From Actinomycetota bacterium (GTDB taxonomy: Bacteria; Actinomycetota; Geothermincolia; Geothermincolales; RBG-13-55-18), in assembly GCA_014360645.1 (NCBI GenBank), contig JACIXD010000001.1, positions 173,647 to 237,646 on the forward strand: a stretch of DNA of 64,000 nucleotides. Reading direction: 5' to 3'. Positions 42,571-52,219 of the stretch are shown piece after piece. The notes below the pieces were generated by a model. That model was not told where the DNA came from, ran no database searches, and saw only the letters and a list, made by a program, of their open reading frames with translations. A program made the translations under genes and the position numbers. Each line of letters opens with the position of its first letter. Within the stretch, counting starts at the first letter, position 1.

Positions 42571-43728
42571 ATGAGGGTGCTGGTCGACGGCACTCCCTTC
42601 CTCATCGAGAAGACCGGCATCGGGCATTACACCGCGAACCTGGTGGATCACCTACGCCGCGTGGCGCCTGACCTGGAGATCGCCCTCTTCGCCCTGTCGC
42701 TGCGGGGAGGACACCGCCTGAAACGCCTGCCCGCCATACAGGGGGTGGAATACAGGGGCTACAACCTTCCGGCCAATTTCCTCTACTACACCTGGTGGCC
42801 CAGGACCTCGCTCCTTTCCGCGGAGGCCTTGGCGGGGGACTTCGACCTCTTCCACGCCACCAACTACCAGGCGCCGGCGCTGCGCAGGGCGAAGCTGGTC
42901 ACCACGGTGCACGACATCAACTTCGTGCGTTTCCCCGAGATGCAGAGCAAGGGCATCAGGCGCTTCATCGCCGCCATGCCCCCCCTTCTTGAACGCTCGC
43001 GGGCGGTGCTCGCGGACTCCCGCTTCACCGCTGACGAGCTGCGTGAGGTCTACGATATGCCGGAGGAGAGGATACGGGTGGTCTATCCCGGCCTCAACCC
43101 GGTATTCTCGCGCGAGCCAGACCCGGGGGAGGTGGAGACGGCCCTGCGCGCCCACCGCCTGGAGCCTCCCTACCTCGCCTACATCGGGAATCTCCACCCG
43201 CGCAAGAACCTGGCCACCCTGGTGGAGGCCTTCGCGCGCCTGCGGGAGCGGGGCCTCGGCCACCGCTTGGCGGTCATCGGGGGCGGGGGCCTGGGGAAGC
43301 TCAACAACACCGAGTACCGCAAGCTGGCCTTCCGGGTGCGGGACCTGGGGCTCGAGGGGGCGGTGGTCTTCACGGGCTACGTGCCCGACGAGCGTCTGGC
43401 ATGCCTGCTGTGCCGGGCGGAGATGCTGGTGTTCCCCTCCATCTACGAGGGTTTCGGTCTGCCTCCTCTGGAGGCCATGGCCTGCGGCGTGCCGGTGATC
43501 ACCTCCCGGCGTTCCTCCCTGCCCGAGGTGGTGGGGGAGGCGGCACTGTTGCTGGAGGACCCCCTGGACGCGGAGGAGATCGCCGCTTGCGTGGAGAGGC
43601 TGCTCTCCGACGGCGAGCTGCGCTCCCGCCTGGTGCGGGAGGGCCGCAGGAGGGCGGCCGCGTTCACCTGGGAAAAGGCGGCCAGGGAAGTGGCGGCCAT
43701 ATACTCTGAGGTGGTGGAGGCGGATTGA
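42571..43728 (+). CDS. Glycosyltransferase family 4
   Basis: 385 residues, ATG after GGAGGTC. GT-B: MRVLVDGTPFLIEKTGIGHY acceptor loop; KLVTTVHDINFVRFPEM and ADSRFTADELREVYDMPEER; donor half YIGNLHPRKNLATLVEAF, VIGGGGLGKLNN, FTGYVPDERLACLLCRAEML, FPSIYEGFGLPPLEAMACGV with the EX7E pair, and TSRRSSLPEVVGEAALLLED. Typical of WbaZ-like mannosyltransferases and similar in plan to the gene at 37087. The next gene's TTG overlaps its TGA. Confidence 0.91.
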   Translation: MRVLVDGTPFLIEKTGIGHYTANLVDHLRRVAPDLEIALFALSLRGGHRLKRLPAIQGVEYRGYNLPANFLYYTWWPRTSLLSAEALAGDFDLFHATNYQAPALRRAKLVTTVHDINFVRFPEMQSKGIRRFIAAMPPLLERSRAVLADSRFTADELREVYDMPEERIRVVYPGLNPVFSREPDPGEVETALRAHRLEPPYLAYIGNLHPRKNLATLVEAFARLRERGLGHRLAVIGGGGLGKLNNTEYRKLAFRVRDLGLEGAVVFTGYVPDERLACLLCRAEMLVFPSIYEGFGLPPLEAMACGVPVITSRRSSLPEVVGEAALLLEDPLDAEEIAACVERLLSDGELRSRLVREGRRRAAAFTWEKAAREVAAIYSEVVEAD

Positions 43729-44735
43729 GCGCCGAGGGGGTCAGCCTGGTGGCCACGGTGCTCGACGAGGCCGACAGCCTCGGCGAATGGTGGACGAGCA
43801 TCGCGGGACAGACCCTCCCTCCCGACGAGGTGGTGGTGGTGGACGGAGGCTCGCGCGACGGCACCCCGGAGCTTCTGCGCGAGCTGGCCGCGCGGGCCCC
43901 CTTTCCGGTGCGCGTGGAGGTACGCGAGGGCTGGAACATCGCCCGGGGCAGGAACGAGGCCGTGCGCCTGGCCGCGCACGGCATCATCGCCGTCACCGAC
44001 GCGGGATGCGTGCTGGCCCCCGACTGGCTGGAGAGGATCACCGCCCCCCTGCGCGGAGACGCCGGTATCGACCTTGTGGCGGGGTTCTACCAGCCCCTGA
44101 CGCGCAACCGGTTCGAGGAGCTCTCGGCCTGCGCCACCCTGCCCCTGCCCTGGGAGGTGCGGGAGAAGCGCTTCATGCCCTCATCGCGCTCCCTCGCCTT
44201 CCGCCGCCGCGTATGGGAGGTGGCGGGAGGGTACCCGGTGTGGTTGGAGATCGGCGAGGACATGTATTTCAACCATGCCTGGAAGAGGGCGGGTGTCGCG
44301 TACAGGCTGGAGAAGGGCGCCCTGGTCTACTGGCGCATGCGCGGGGGCCTCCGCGCGCTGCTGCGGCAGTATTACCGCTATGCCAGGGGGGACGGGGAGG
44401 CGGGGATGTACCCCCGGCGTCACCTGCTGCGCTTTGCCGCCTACGGCTGGCTGATCTTCGCTCTCTGCAGCGCGCGGGGCAGGCGCCACCTCCCCGCCAC
44501 CGCGGGGGCGGGGGCGCTCTACGCGGGGAGGCGCTGGCTGCGCATCCCCTTCTACCTGCAGGGAAGGCCTGCGTGGGAGCAGGCGGCGGCCGTGCCCGCC
44601 GTGGCCCTGCTCATGCTGGGAATAGACGCGGCCAAGATGTGCGGTTACCTGGCCGGCCTGTTCCGGGCATGGCGGGGAGGGGAGAAAAGTCGACTGGCAC
44701 AGGGCCGGGTCTGCCGGGCTCAAGGCCGGCGGTGA
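43725..44735 (+). CDS. Glycosyltransferase family 2, membrane-anchored
   Basis: 336 residues; TTG start overlapping the previous stop by four bases. GT-A domain: VSLVATVLDEADSLGEWW, VVVVDGGSRDGTPELLREL, WNIARGRNEAVRLA and the metal/donor segment VTDAGCVLAPDWL; acceptor region EIGEDMYFNHAWKRAG. The C-terminal 120 residues are basic with one or two hydrophobic helices (AAYGWLIFALCSARG, AAAVPAVALLMLGIDAAKM), suggesting membrane anchoring. Sugar unknown. Followed 63 bases later by another GT2. Confidence 0.88.
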   Translation: MSAEGVSLVATVLDEADSLGEWWTSIAGQTLPPDEVVVVDGGSRDGTPELLRELAARAPFPVRVEVREGWNIARGRNEAVRLAAHGIIAVTDAGCVLAPDWLERITAPLRGDAGIDLVAGFYQPLTRNRFEELSACATLPLPWEVREKRFMPSSRSLAFRRRVWEVAGGYPVWLEIGEDMYFNHAWKRAGVAYRLEKGALVYWRMRGGLRALLRQYYRYARGDGEAGMYPRRHLLRFAAYGWLIFALCSARGRRHLPATAGAGALYAGRRWLRIPFYLQGRPAWEQAAAVPAVALLMLGIDAAKMCGYLAGLFRAWRGGEKSRLAQGRVCRAQGRR

Positions 44736-44798
44736 CGGGATCGGGCGCAGCCGGCGTGCGCCTTCGGCGTAGGTCCAGAAGATGCGAGAGGTGAGGCA

Positions 44799-45671
44799 TT
44801 GCACAGGCTGACCCTGGTGATCGTGAACTACAACACCGCGGAGGACCTCCGCGCCTGCCTCTCATCCGCGCGCGAGCACCTCCCGGAGGCGGAGGTGGTG
44901 GTGGTGGACAACGGCTCCCGCGACGGGAGCGTGGAGATGGTGCGGGAGGGGTTCCCCTGGGTCCGCCTGGTGGAGAACCCCGGCAATCCCGGTTACGCCT
45001 CCGCCTGCAACCGAGGCCTGCGCGCCGCCGCCAGGCCCTACGTCTTCATCCTCAACAGCGACGTGGTGTTCGTGACGGGCGGGGTGGAGGAGGTCCTCGA
45101 CTATCTGGACGAACACCCCGGGGTGGCGGCCCTCGGCCCCCTGGTCCTCAACGCCGACGGCAGCTTCCAGATGTCCTGCCGGCGCTTTCCCGGCATGCTG
45201 GAGAACGCCGTGCACGGCCTGCTGGGGGAGCTGTGGCCCGACAACCCCCTTACCAGGTCCTACCAGATGAAGGACCTGAGGAGGGACGAGCCCTGCGAGG
45301 TGGACTGGGTGTCCGGGGCGGCCATGCTGCTGCGCCGGGAGGCGGCGGAAGAGGTGGGCGGCTTCGACGAGTCCTACTTCATGTACGTGGAGGACGTGGA
45401 CATCTGCTGGCGCCTCCGCGAGGCGGGGCACCGCGTGGTCTTCCACCCCGGCTTTCGCCTCGTGCACCACATCGGGAAGAGCAGTTCCCAGCAGTCCACG
45501 CGCATGCTCTACCACCACCACCGCAGCATGTTCATCTTCTTCCGCAAGCGCTACCGGGGGTGGAGGGGTTGGCTGCTCCTGCCGCTGGTGCTGGCGGGCC
45601 TGGCGGCCAGGTTCGCGCTGAGCCTGGCCCTCCAGAGGGTGCGCGCCTGGAGGGATGTACGACGTGCATGA
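44799..45671 (+). CDS. Glycosyltransferase family 2 (rhamnosyltransferase-like)
   Basis: 290 residues from TTG 44799, GAGGTGAGG upstream. [58 protein letters not shown], donor-binding [33 protein letters not shown] and [19 protein letters not shown], as in WbbL rhamnosyltransferases. The C-terminal helix [20 protein letters not shown] likely contacts the membrane. The next gene starts 17 bases before its stop. Confidence 0.9.
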   Translation: MHRLTLVIVNYNTAEDLRACLSSAREHLPEAEVVVVDNGSRDGSVEMVREGFPWVRLVENPGNPGYASACNRGLRAAARPYVFILNSDVVFVTGGVEEVLDYLDEHPGVAALGPLVLNADGSFQMSCRRFPGMLENAVHGLLGELWPDNPLTRSYQMKDLRRDEPCEVDWVSGAAMLLRREAAEEVGGFDESYFMYVEDVDICWRLREAGHRVVFHPGFRLVHHIGKSSSQQSTRMLYHHHRSMFIFFRKRYRGWRGWLLLPLVLAGLAARFALSLALQRVRAWRDVRRA

Positions 45672-47280
45672 GAAGAAGGGAAGTACGGCCATCATCATAG
45701 GAGCGGGGCCGGCCGGCCTCACCGCCGCCTATGAGTTCCTGGACCGTACGGACATCAAGCCGCTGGTCCTCGAGGCCTCGGACGCGGTGGGGGGGATATC
45801 GCGTACAGTTGAGCACAGGGGAAACCGCATGGATATCGGCGGTCACCGCTTCTTCTCCAAGTCTGACCGGGTGATGGGATGGTGGCTGAACCTCTTTCCC
45901 CTCCAGGGGGCCCCGGCCCGGGACGGCATGCCTGGTCCGGGCGTGGAGCTGCCTCGTCAAGCATGGAGGCGTGGGCTGGGCGAGAGGGAGGCGCGACAGG
46001 TGACGGCCCCCGACCCGGAGACCGAGGACGAGGTCATGCTGGTGAGGGAGCGCCTCTCACGCATACTCTTCGAGGGCAAGCTCTACGAATATCCCGTGCG
46101 CCTGAACGCAACCACCCTTGCCAACCTCGGGCTCGTGCGAACGCTCAAGGTGGGGGGGAGCTACGCGCGGGCCAGGCTCTTCCCGGTCAGGGAAGAGAGG
46201 TCCCTGGAGGACTTCCTCATCAACCGCTTCGGGCGCGAGCTCTACCGCACCTTCTTCAAGGACTATACCGAGAAGGTATGGGGGATGCCCTGCTCCGAGA
46301 TCGATCCCTCCTGGGGGGCGCAGCGGATCAAGGGGCTTTCGGCGGCGAAGGCAGTGGCGCATGCCCTGAGGAGCGCCTTCGTAAGGGACCGCTCGGTGGC
46401 ACAGAAGGACGTCGAGACCAGCCTCATCGAGCGCTTCATGTACCCTAAATACGGGCCCGGTCAGCTCTGGGAGAAGGTCGGGGGTCTGGTGGAGGAACAC
46501 GGAGGTGAGGTCCGCCTGGCGGAGCGAGTGGTGACTTTGGAGAGCGAGCCCGGCAGGATAACTACGGCGTTGGCCGAGGACGTGCGCGGTGCCGTGAAGA
46601 GATACGAGGGGGACTACTTTCTCTCCACCATGCCGGTGAGCGAACTTGTGGTTGCGCTGGGTGAGAAGGTGCCGGCCGAGGTCAGGGAGGTGGCGGAAGG
46701 CCTGGAATATAGGAACTTCGTCACCGTCGGCTTGCTGCTGCGTAGGCTGCGCCTGCGGGGCTCGGGGAGAGGTAAGGCAGGAGACGGCCTGGAGCGGGAC
46801 AACTGGATCTACGTACAGGAGAGACACCTCAGAGTGAGCCGCCTGCAGATCTTCAACAACTGGAGTCCCTACCTGGTGGCCGATCCGGAGACGGTCTGGG
46901 TGGGCATGGAATACATCTGCGGGGAGGGCGACGATATATGGGCAAGGTCCGAGAGAGAGATGCTGGAACTGGCTGTGGCGGAGATGAAAGAGATAGCCTT
47001 CCTGGAGGAGGGGGACGTGTTGGACGGAGTGGTGGTCAGGATGGCCAAGGTGTACCCGGCATACTTCGGGACCTACCGCCGCTTCCAGGTGGTGAGGGAA
47101 TACCTGGACCGCTTCGAAAACCTCTTCCTGTTGGGCAGGAACGGCATGCACCGCTACAACAACCAGGACCACTCCATGCTAACCGCCATGGTGGCGGTGG
47201 ACGGCATCGCTCGCGGCGTGACCGACAAGCACGACATCTGGTCCGTGAACGTTGAGGAAGAATACCTCGAGGAGAGATAG
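45655..47280 (+). CDS. FAD-dependent oxidoreductase, UDP-galactopyranose-mutase-like
   Basis: 541 residues. N-terminal FAD fingerprint [20 protein letters not shown], then [28 protein letters not shown] region ([16 protein letters not shown]), [23 protein letters not shown] and C-terminal [20 protein letters not shown]. Longer than Glf (about 390 residues) because of an insertion near residues 85-120 ([20 protein letters not shown]). Proteins of this group are common in glycan loci and may isomerise or oxidise a lipid- or nucleotide-linked sugar; the reaction is not established here. It overlaps the upstream GT2 by 17 bases. Confidence 0.82.
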   Translation: MYDVHEKKGSTAIIIGAGPAGLTAAYEFLDRTDIKPLVLEASDAVGGISRTVEHRGNRMDIGGHRFFSKSDRVMGWWLNLFPLQGAPARDGMPGPGVELPRQAWRRGLGEREARQVTAPDPETEDEVMLVRERLSRILFEGKLYEYPVRLNATTLANLGLVRTLKVGGSYARARLFPVREERSLEDFLINRFGRELYRTFFKDYTEKVWGMPCSEIDPSWGAQRIKGLSAAKAVAHALRSAFVRDRSVAQKDVETSLIERFMYPKYGPGQLWEKVGGLVEEHGGEVRLAERVVTLESEPGRITTALAEDVRGAVKRYEGDYFLSTMPVSELVVALGEKVPAEVREVAEGLEYRNFVTVGLLLRRLRLRGSGRGKAGDGLERDNWIYVQERHLRVSRLQIFNNWSPYLVADPETVWVGMEYICGEGDDIWARSEREMLELAVAEMKEIAFLEEGDVLDGVVVRMAKVYPAYFGTYRRFQVVREYLDRFENLFLLGRNGMHRYNNQDHSMLTAMVAVDGIARGVTDKHDIWSVNVEEEYLEER

Positions 47281-47283
47281 TCC

Positions 47284-48618
47284 GTGAGAAGTGGCAGGGC
47301 CGCCGACACGCCTCTCATCCTCGCTGCGATTCTGATATTGGCCGCGCTCTTGTCCGCCTGGGGCTTTATCCAGGACTTCCGGCACACCTGGGAATACGGG
47401 GGCGTGGATCTGAGGAACAGGGTGGTGGGGGCGCGACTTCTCTGGGAGGATCTCGACCCCTATTACTTCAAGTGGTCGGAGGACTATCCGGACACCCTTC
47501 TAGATCCCATGGACAACCCCGACAACGAGGTGAGCCGGGTCACCGTGCCTCCCACCGTGCTGGTACTCCATCTGCCGCTGGCATGGCTGTCCTACGCGGC
47601 CCAGAGGACGGCATGGCTCTTCGTGCAGTGGTTGCTGTTTCTTGCGAGCGTTTTTCTCCTTTCGCGCTGCGCTCCCTCACGGGGCATCGCTGCAGGGGTC
47701 TGGATAGCGGGACTGCTGCTCTCGGCCACTCCCTTCTGGCGCTTTCACGTCGAGAGGGGGCAGATCTACATCCTCTACGCTTTCTTGATCGCGTTGTCCT
47801 TCTGGCTATACATGAGGCGGTGGCGGCATGCGGCCCTGGCCTCCGGCGTGGCGCTAGGCTTCCTGGCCGCCCTCAGGCCCACCTTCGTCTTCATGGCCGT
47901 GCCGCTGCTGGTGTTCAGGAAATGGAGGTCCTGCGTAGGCCTGGCCTGCGGCCTGCTGGCCCTGTTGCTGATCTGCGCGCCGTTCGCTGGCATATCTACC
48001 TGGGAGAGCTACGTCCGCGCCATGCGCCACCACGAGGGGGATAACATCGGCCTCAACCAGCCGATCGGCAGCCTGTATCGCGACCGCCTTATCGAAGGGA
48101 TGGACAACCTCCGATCCTTCCTGCGAACGCCCATAATAAACACCTCGGTGCAATGGTATTTCAAATACCATTTTCAAAAGGACGTAGGGAGTGCATTCCT
48201 TGCGCTGATGATGGCGGCGGTCGTTCTGCTCATGACCCTGTTGACCCTGCTCTTCCGCGACTGCGCCGCCTCGACCGCGGTGGTTTATATGATCGGCTCG
48301 CTGACGGTCCTGGTTTGTGAGTATTTCCTTCCCGCTGTGAAGCCCTCGTATGTCAACGTCCTGTGGCTCCTGCCCCTGGAGCTCGCGGTGCTGGAGTACC
48401 GCGCCATCGTTAGCTTGAAGAGGTGGAAGGCGGGGATTGCCTTGCTCCTGTTGCTGGCAGGCATATATTTTAATGTGGCGGTCTTCCGGTACGGCGGAGA
48501 CGCCCTGCTTGCGGAGGCTCTGGTGCTGCTCGCATTCCTGTGGACCGCCTTCTGCCTGCTGCAGGAGTCACCACGCCTTGGCGGCATGGCGGGGAGCGTG
48601 TACGATACAGCCCTGTGA
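47284..48618 (+). CDS. GT87/DUF2029-type membrane mannosyltransferase-like protein
   Basis: 444 residues from GTG 47284, three bases after the previous stop. About ten hydrophobic helices. The first outer loop is rich in acidic and aromatic residues (YGGVDLRNRVVGARLLWEDL, DPYYFKWSEDYPD), the usual place of the catalytic Asp in GT87; WRFHVERGQIYILYAFLIAL and GFLAALRPTFVFMAVPLLVF are family-like. GT87 members such as PimE use polyprenyl-phosphate mannose. Donor and acceptor here are unknown. Confidence 0.82.
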   Translation: MRSGRAADTPLILAAILILAALLSAWGFIQDFRHTWEYGGVDLRNRVVGARLLWEDLDPYYFKWSEDYPDTLLDPMDNPDNEVSRVTVPPTVLVLHLPLAWLSYAAQRTAWLFVQWLLFLASVFLLSRCAPSRGIAAGVWIAGLLLSATPFWRFHVERGQIYILYAFLIALSFWLYMRRWRHAALASGVALGFLAALRPTFVFMAVPLLVFRKWRSCVGLACGLLALLLICAPFAGISTWESYVRAMRHHEGDNIGLNQPIGSLYRDRLIEGMDNLRSFLRTPIINTSVQWYFKYHFQKDVGSAFLALMMAAVVLLMTLLTLLFRDCAASTAVVYMIGSLTVLVCEYFLPAVKPSYVNVLWLLPLELAVLEYRAIVSLKRWKAGIALLLLLAGIYFNVAVFRYGGDALLAEALVLLAFLWTAFCLLQESPRLGGMAGSVYDTAL

Positions 48619-48784
48619 CCGGCGGTGTTGTGGGTTAGGACGTGATGTCTGGCGAGACGGCCATGCTCGGAAAGAAAGGGCATGGTGCGCGGGTCAGAGT
48701 GCTGTCTGACCACAAAGGAAACCGGGCATCTGTTACATGTTCGGATACGAGGAGGCTGATCCCCGTGGAGAGGAGAGGGGCCCG

Positions 48785-51040
48785 ATGATCGCTTTGAAGG
48801 CCATCGCGCTGGTCTTGTTCCTTTTCCTGCCGGGTTGGCTTGCCGTGTCCTTGATGGAGAGGAGGAGTGGCTGTGAGACGCGGGGAGGGAAGGAGTCACA
48901 CGCGCGGGGCGGTGCCGGGAAGGCTGAATCAGCAGGGGATGAAGCGAGAGTTGAGGCCTCTACTGCGTCTGTCCTCAGCGGCGAGGAGCGGCTCTTTCTC
49001 GCCGCCGCCACGGGCACGGGGATCGTCTCCCTGTGCTCCTTGGCACTCGCCCTCGCCTCCGCCTACCGCCTGTGGTCCTTGCTCGTGCTGGTGGCCCTGT
49101 TGTGCCTACCCATGGCGGCGCTGACGCGCAAGAGGCTGTCCTGGCCTCTGCGCGTGGGACGCGGTTCATACCTGGTGTGCCTGGCGCTGGTGACAGTGTC
49201 GCTGGTGCTGGTATCGCCCCCCAGCAGGATCGTCTTCGGCTGGTCGGACGTGGGGGTATATGCGAATATCGCCGCCTTGATAGACCGCACGGGCGGAACG
49301 TCCTTCGTGGACCCACTCATAAACAGGGTGGACGAAGACCGCAGGGACCTACTCTACGTCCGCAACGAGGGTCCCAACAGGTGTTTCGAGGCCTTCCAGA
49401 ACAAGGCGTTCTATATCACGGACATGGAAAAAGGGATCGTCGTTCCCCAGTTCTATTATCTCTGGCCCTCGCTCATGGCCGTCTTCGCTTCGTTCCTGGG
49501 GTTAGAATGGATATTCTGGGCGGTGACCCTTGCCGCGGTGCTGGCCTTCTGGGGGTTCTTCCTGCTCGCCAGGAGGCTGCTCGGGTGGAGGTGGGGGCTG
49601 CTTACCCTGGTGCTCTTTGCCGTATCTCCTATCTTCCTCTATTTCTCGCGCTACACGACCAGCGAGATGATGAATCTCTTTCTGTTCCTGGGCGCGTGCG
49701 TGTGCTTGGTCTCCTACCTCGAGCAAGAGGACCGCGGGTGTGGAAGTGAGGCCGCACGCCTCGCGGTATGCGCGGCGTTTTTCCTCTTCCTCGGTTTTCT
49801 ATGCCGTATCGATTTTATCATTGCTCTCGCACCGATCGTATTGTGCTATGCCGGAAAACGTCTTCTGTCAGGTTTCACGGTCTCGGACCGCTGGTTCGTC
49901 GGCCTGACGCTGACGGGGGGAGCACTTTCGCTACTGTTCGGCAGCATATTCACGGCGCCCTATTTCTACGAGATCATGGGAGCATACGAATCTCGCCTGG
50001 GGTGGGTGGTCTTGACGGCGGGGATCGCGGCACTTATCGCCCTGGTGTTCGCGATCATCTTCGGCAGTCGCCTTGAGGAGAGGATCATGAGACTGTTAGC
50101 GAAAAAACGCCTCGGACTTCGCGCTGCGTCTCTGTCCGCGCCATGGGTCATACTGGCCGCTCTGTTCATCTTCCTCTACTTCGTCAGGCCGCATGGCGCG
50201 GAGACACGGGGGGTCTATGGCGGGTTGAACGGCATCGTGGGGCCGTTATACAAGGAGGAAACCCTGGTCAGGTGGGGATGGTATTTTTCCTTCACGGGCG
50301 TAGCGTTGATTTATGCAGGCTATGCCCTGTGGTTGAACGTGAGAAGGGATTTCGCCGCCATGATCATCGGTTGGATCGGGCTCACCTTTACGCTCATCTA
50401 CAGTTGGGACTTTCATAATACACCTCTTCATATCATGTCCATGCGCAGGCTGGTCCCCGTGGTCCTTCCTCTCGGGGCCATGGTTGTCCTTTTTCTGCTC
50501 AAACGGTTCGGAGAAAAAGGATTGAGGGCACCAAACCGCTGGCTTAAAAGCGCTTGGCCATGCCGTTTTGTGATAGCGGGCGTTTTTCTCTACCTTTTTC
50601 TCTATACGGTCAACGTCTCCATCCCCATCATGGGTCTCCAGGAAGGGGGAAACCAGCTCGAGCTGTGCGGGGATATCGCGAGGGCGGTGGAGGAGGACGC
50701 GGTGGTGATCATGGATCGTCATATGGGAGACCTCTACGGCGCGCCGCTGCGCTGCTTCTACGGGGTGGAAAACGCCTGGCTTACCGATAACGCGGTTCTG
50801 AAGAGCGGAGAGATGAAGGCATTGCTGGCGGACCTGGGTTATCCCCACCTTCCCGTCTCTTTGTTGTGGAGGGAGTCGATGAGCGGTGGGGTTGCGGCCC
50901 CGGAAGATGGCATCGTGCTGCAGAGCAGAGGGGAGTTCGCATGGCGCGAAGAGACGCTGGAGAGCACTTTTACGCGTCGCCCTAGATCTCGTAATAGGTT
51001 ATTTGAAAGGATAAGGCTGTTCGCGATCGAAAAGACTTGA
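48785..51040 (+). CDS. Multi-pass membrane protein, GT-C-like
   Basis: 751 residues from ATG 48785 (GGAGAGGAGAGGGG upstream); an upstream in-frame ATG at 48737 adds 16 residues with a poor site. The first helix IALVLFLFLPGWLAVSLM is followed by a Gly/Glu/Arg-rich loop, then about 13 helices. Loop FGWSDVGVYANIAALIDRTG carries an acidic GT-C-type motif; FSRYTTSEMMNLFLFLGACV and CRIDFIIALAPIVLCY follow. A small soluble C-terminal part contains VVIMDRHMGDLYG. Probable glycosyltransferase or flippase/polymerase-like function in glycan assembly; not assignable further. Codon use is less GC-biased than in the left half of the window. Confidence 0.72.
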   Translation: MIALKAIALVLFLFLPGWLAVSLMERRSGCETRGGKESHARGGAGKAESAGDEARVEASTASVLSGEERLFLAAATGTGIVSLCSLALALASAYRLWSLLVLVALLCLPMAALTRKRLSWPLRVGRGSYLVCLALVTVSLVLVSPPSRIVFGWSDVGVYANIAALIDRTGGTSFVDPLINRVDEDRRDLLYVRNEGPNRCFEAFQNKAFYITDMEKGIVVPQFYYLWPSLMAVFASFLGLEWIFWAVTLAAVLAFWGFFLLARRLLGWRWGLLTLVLFAVSPIFLYFSRYTTSEMMNLFLFLGACVCLVSYLEQEDRGCGSEAARLAVCAAFFLFLGFLCRIDFIIALAPIVLCYAGKRLLSGFTVSDRWFVGLTLTGGALSLLFGSIFTAPYFYEIMGAYESRLGWVVLTAGIAALIALVFAIIFGSRLEERIMRLLAKKRLGLRAASLSAPWVILAALFIFLYFVRPHGAETRGVYGGLNGIVGPLYKEETLVRWGWYFSFTGVALIYAGYALWLNVRRDFAAMIIGWIGLTFTLIYSWDFHNTPLHIMSMRRLVPVVLPLGAMVVLFLLKRFGEKGLRAPNRWLKSAWPCRFVIAGVFLYLFLYTVNVSIPIMGLQEGGNQLELCGDIARAVEEDAVVIMDRHMGDLYGAPLRCFYGVENAWLTDNAVLKSGEMKALLADLGYPHLPVSLLWRESMSGGVAAPEDGIVLQSRGEFAWREETLESTFTRRPRSRNRLFERIRLFAIEKT

Positions 51041-51094
51041 ATGCGGCGGATTCCTAAAACGAGTCGAGGTTGCCAAGCATACCCTCGCCCGCTT

Positions 51095-51124
51095 TTGATT
51101 GTGCCATATGACGCGATATATCGC
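51095..51124 (+). promoter_or_regulatory. Possible promoter and palindromic site before GT2 gene
   Basis: TTGATT (51095-51100), 16 bases, TATATC (51117-51122), overlapping a perfect 12-base palindrome GCGATATATCGC (51113-51124). The palindrome could be an operator overlapping the -10; about 80 bases remain to the gene start. Confidence 0.35.
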
Positions 51125-51204
51125 TGCTGAAGAGGATGATATCGGTAAAGGCAACCAGGTTCTTTTGCAAGACGTGGAAGATGTATTGAAAGGACGGAGC
51201 CACG

Positions 51205-52176
51205 ATGGACACCCGGGAAACAAAGGCGGCGATGTCGGTTTCCGTCATCGTGCTCACCTACAACAACTATGAGGACACCAGAGAATGCCTGGATTCGCTG
51301 ACTGGCCTAGATTATGGGTCTTTCGAGGTCGTCGTGGTGGACAACGCTTCCACGGACGGGTCGGTAGAAAGGTTGGAGAGACAGTTCCCCGACGCGGTTT
51401 TCATAAGAAACAGGGCCAATCTCGGGTATGCAGGGGGCAACAACGTCGGAGTCATGCATGCCCTAGAACGGGGAGCGGAGGCGGTGTGGATACTCAACAA
51501 CGATACCGTGGTAAAGCGGGATTCGTTGACAAGGCTCGTCGAGGCCGCGATGGATTTGCCCGATGCCGGGATACTGGGCTCGGTAACGCTCTACTATGAC
51601 GCTCCGGATGAAGTGCAGTTCGCGGGCGGCCGGCTGGTGAAGTGGCAGGGCAGAGGAGTGCACTTGGCGAAGGGCGAGATGGAAGGCATACATCCTCTTG
51701 AGCCGCGAGAGACCGATTTCGTGACCGGCGCGAGCATGCTGGTACGCAGGGAGATGATCGAATCGGTCGGGCTGCTGGACGAGGCATATTTTCTCTATCT
51801 CGAGGATCTGGACTGGGCTCTGCGCGCGCGCGGGTCGGGGTGGAAGACCTACCTGGTTCCAGGATCCGTCGTCCTTCACAAGGTCAACCGCACCACGAAG
51901 GTCAACCGGCCGCTGATCGTCTACTACGTATGCAGGAACTCGCTCTTCCTCTGCAGGCGGCATTTCCCCTGTTTCCTTACTCCGGTGTTGCTGTGGTGTA
52001 TGATTTCTTATGTGATCGCCTATCTGGTAAAGTTCTTGCTCAAGGGCTCCAGTGGGGACCCCCTGGAGCATATGAGGATGGGGTGGCTGGGAATCCGGGA
52101 CTTTTTTGCCCGTCGCATGGGAGAATGGGGTGGTGGTCGTAACGGCAGGGTGCGGACAACCGTCCGAAGGGCGTGA
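51205..52176 (+). CDS. Glycosyltransferase family 2 (rhamnosyltransferase-like)
   Basis: 323 residues. GT-A: VSVIVLTYNNYEDTRECLDS, VVVVDNASTDGSVERLER, NRANLGYAGGNNVGVMHA, donor site WILNNDTVVKRDSL, VTGASMLVRREMIESVGLLD and FLYLEDLDWALRARGSGW. The C-terminal hydrophobic stretch LTPVLLWCMISYVIAYLVKF suggests membrane association. Similar in plan to the gene at 44799 but not a recent copy. An internal ATG nine codons downstream (at MSVSVIV) is possible. 43 bases before the aminotransferase gene. Confidence 0.9.
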   Translation: MDTRETKAAMSVSVIVLTYNNYEDTRECLDSLTGLDYGSFEVVVVDNASTDGSVERLERQFPDAVFIRNRANLGYAGGNNVGVMHALERGAEAVWILNNDTVVKRDSLTRLVEAAMDLPDAGILGSVTLYYDAPDEVQFAGGRLVKWQGRGVHLAKGEMEGIHPLEPRETDFVTGASMLVRREMIESVGLLDEAYFLYLEDLDWALRARGSGWKTYLVPGSVVLHKVNRTTKVNRPLIVYYVCRNSLFLCRRHFPCFLTPVLLWCMISYVIAYLVKFLLKGSSGDPLEHMRMGWLGIRDFFARRMGEWGGGRNGRVRTTVRRA

Positions 52177-52219
52177 GAAGGATCTCTGGCCGTTCAAGGC
52201 TCAGGCAGAAGGTGCAGGC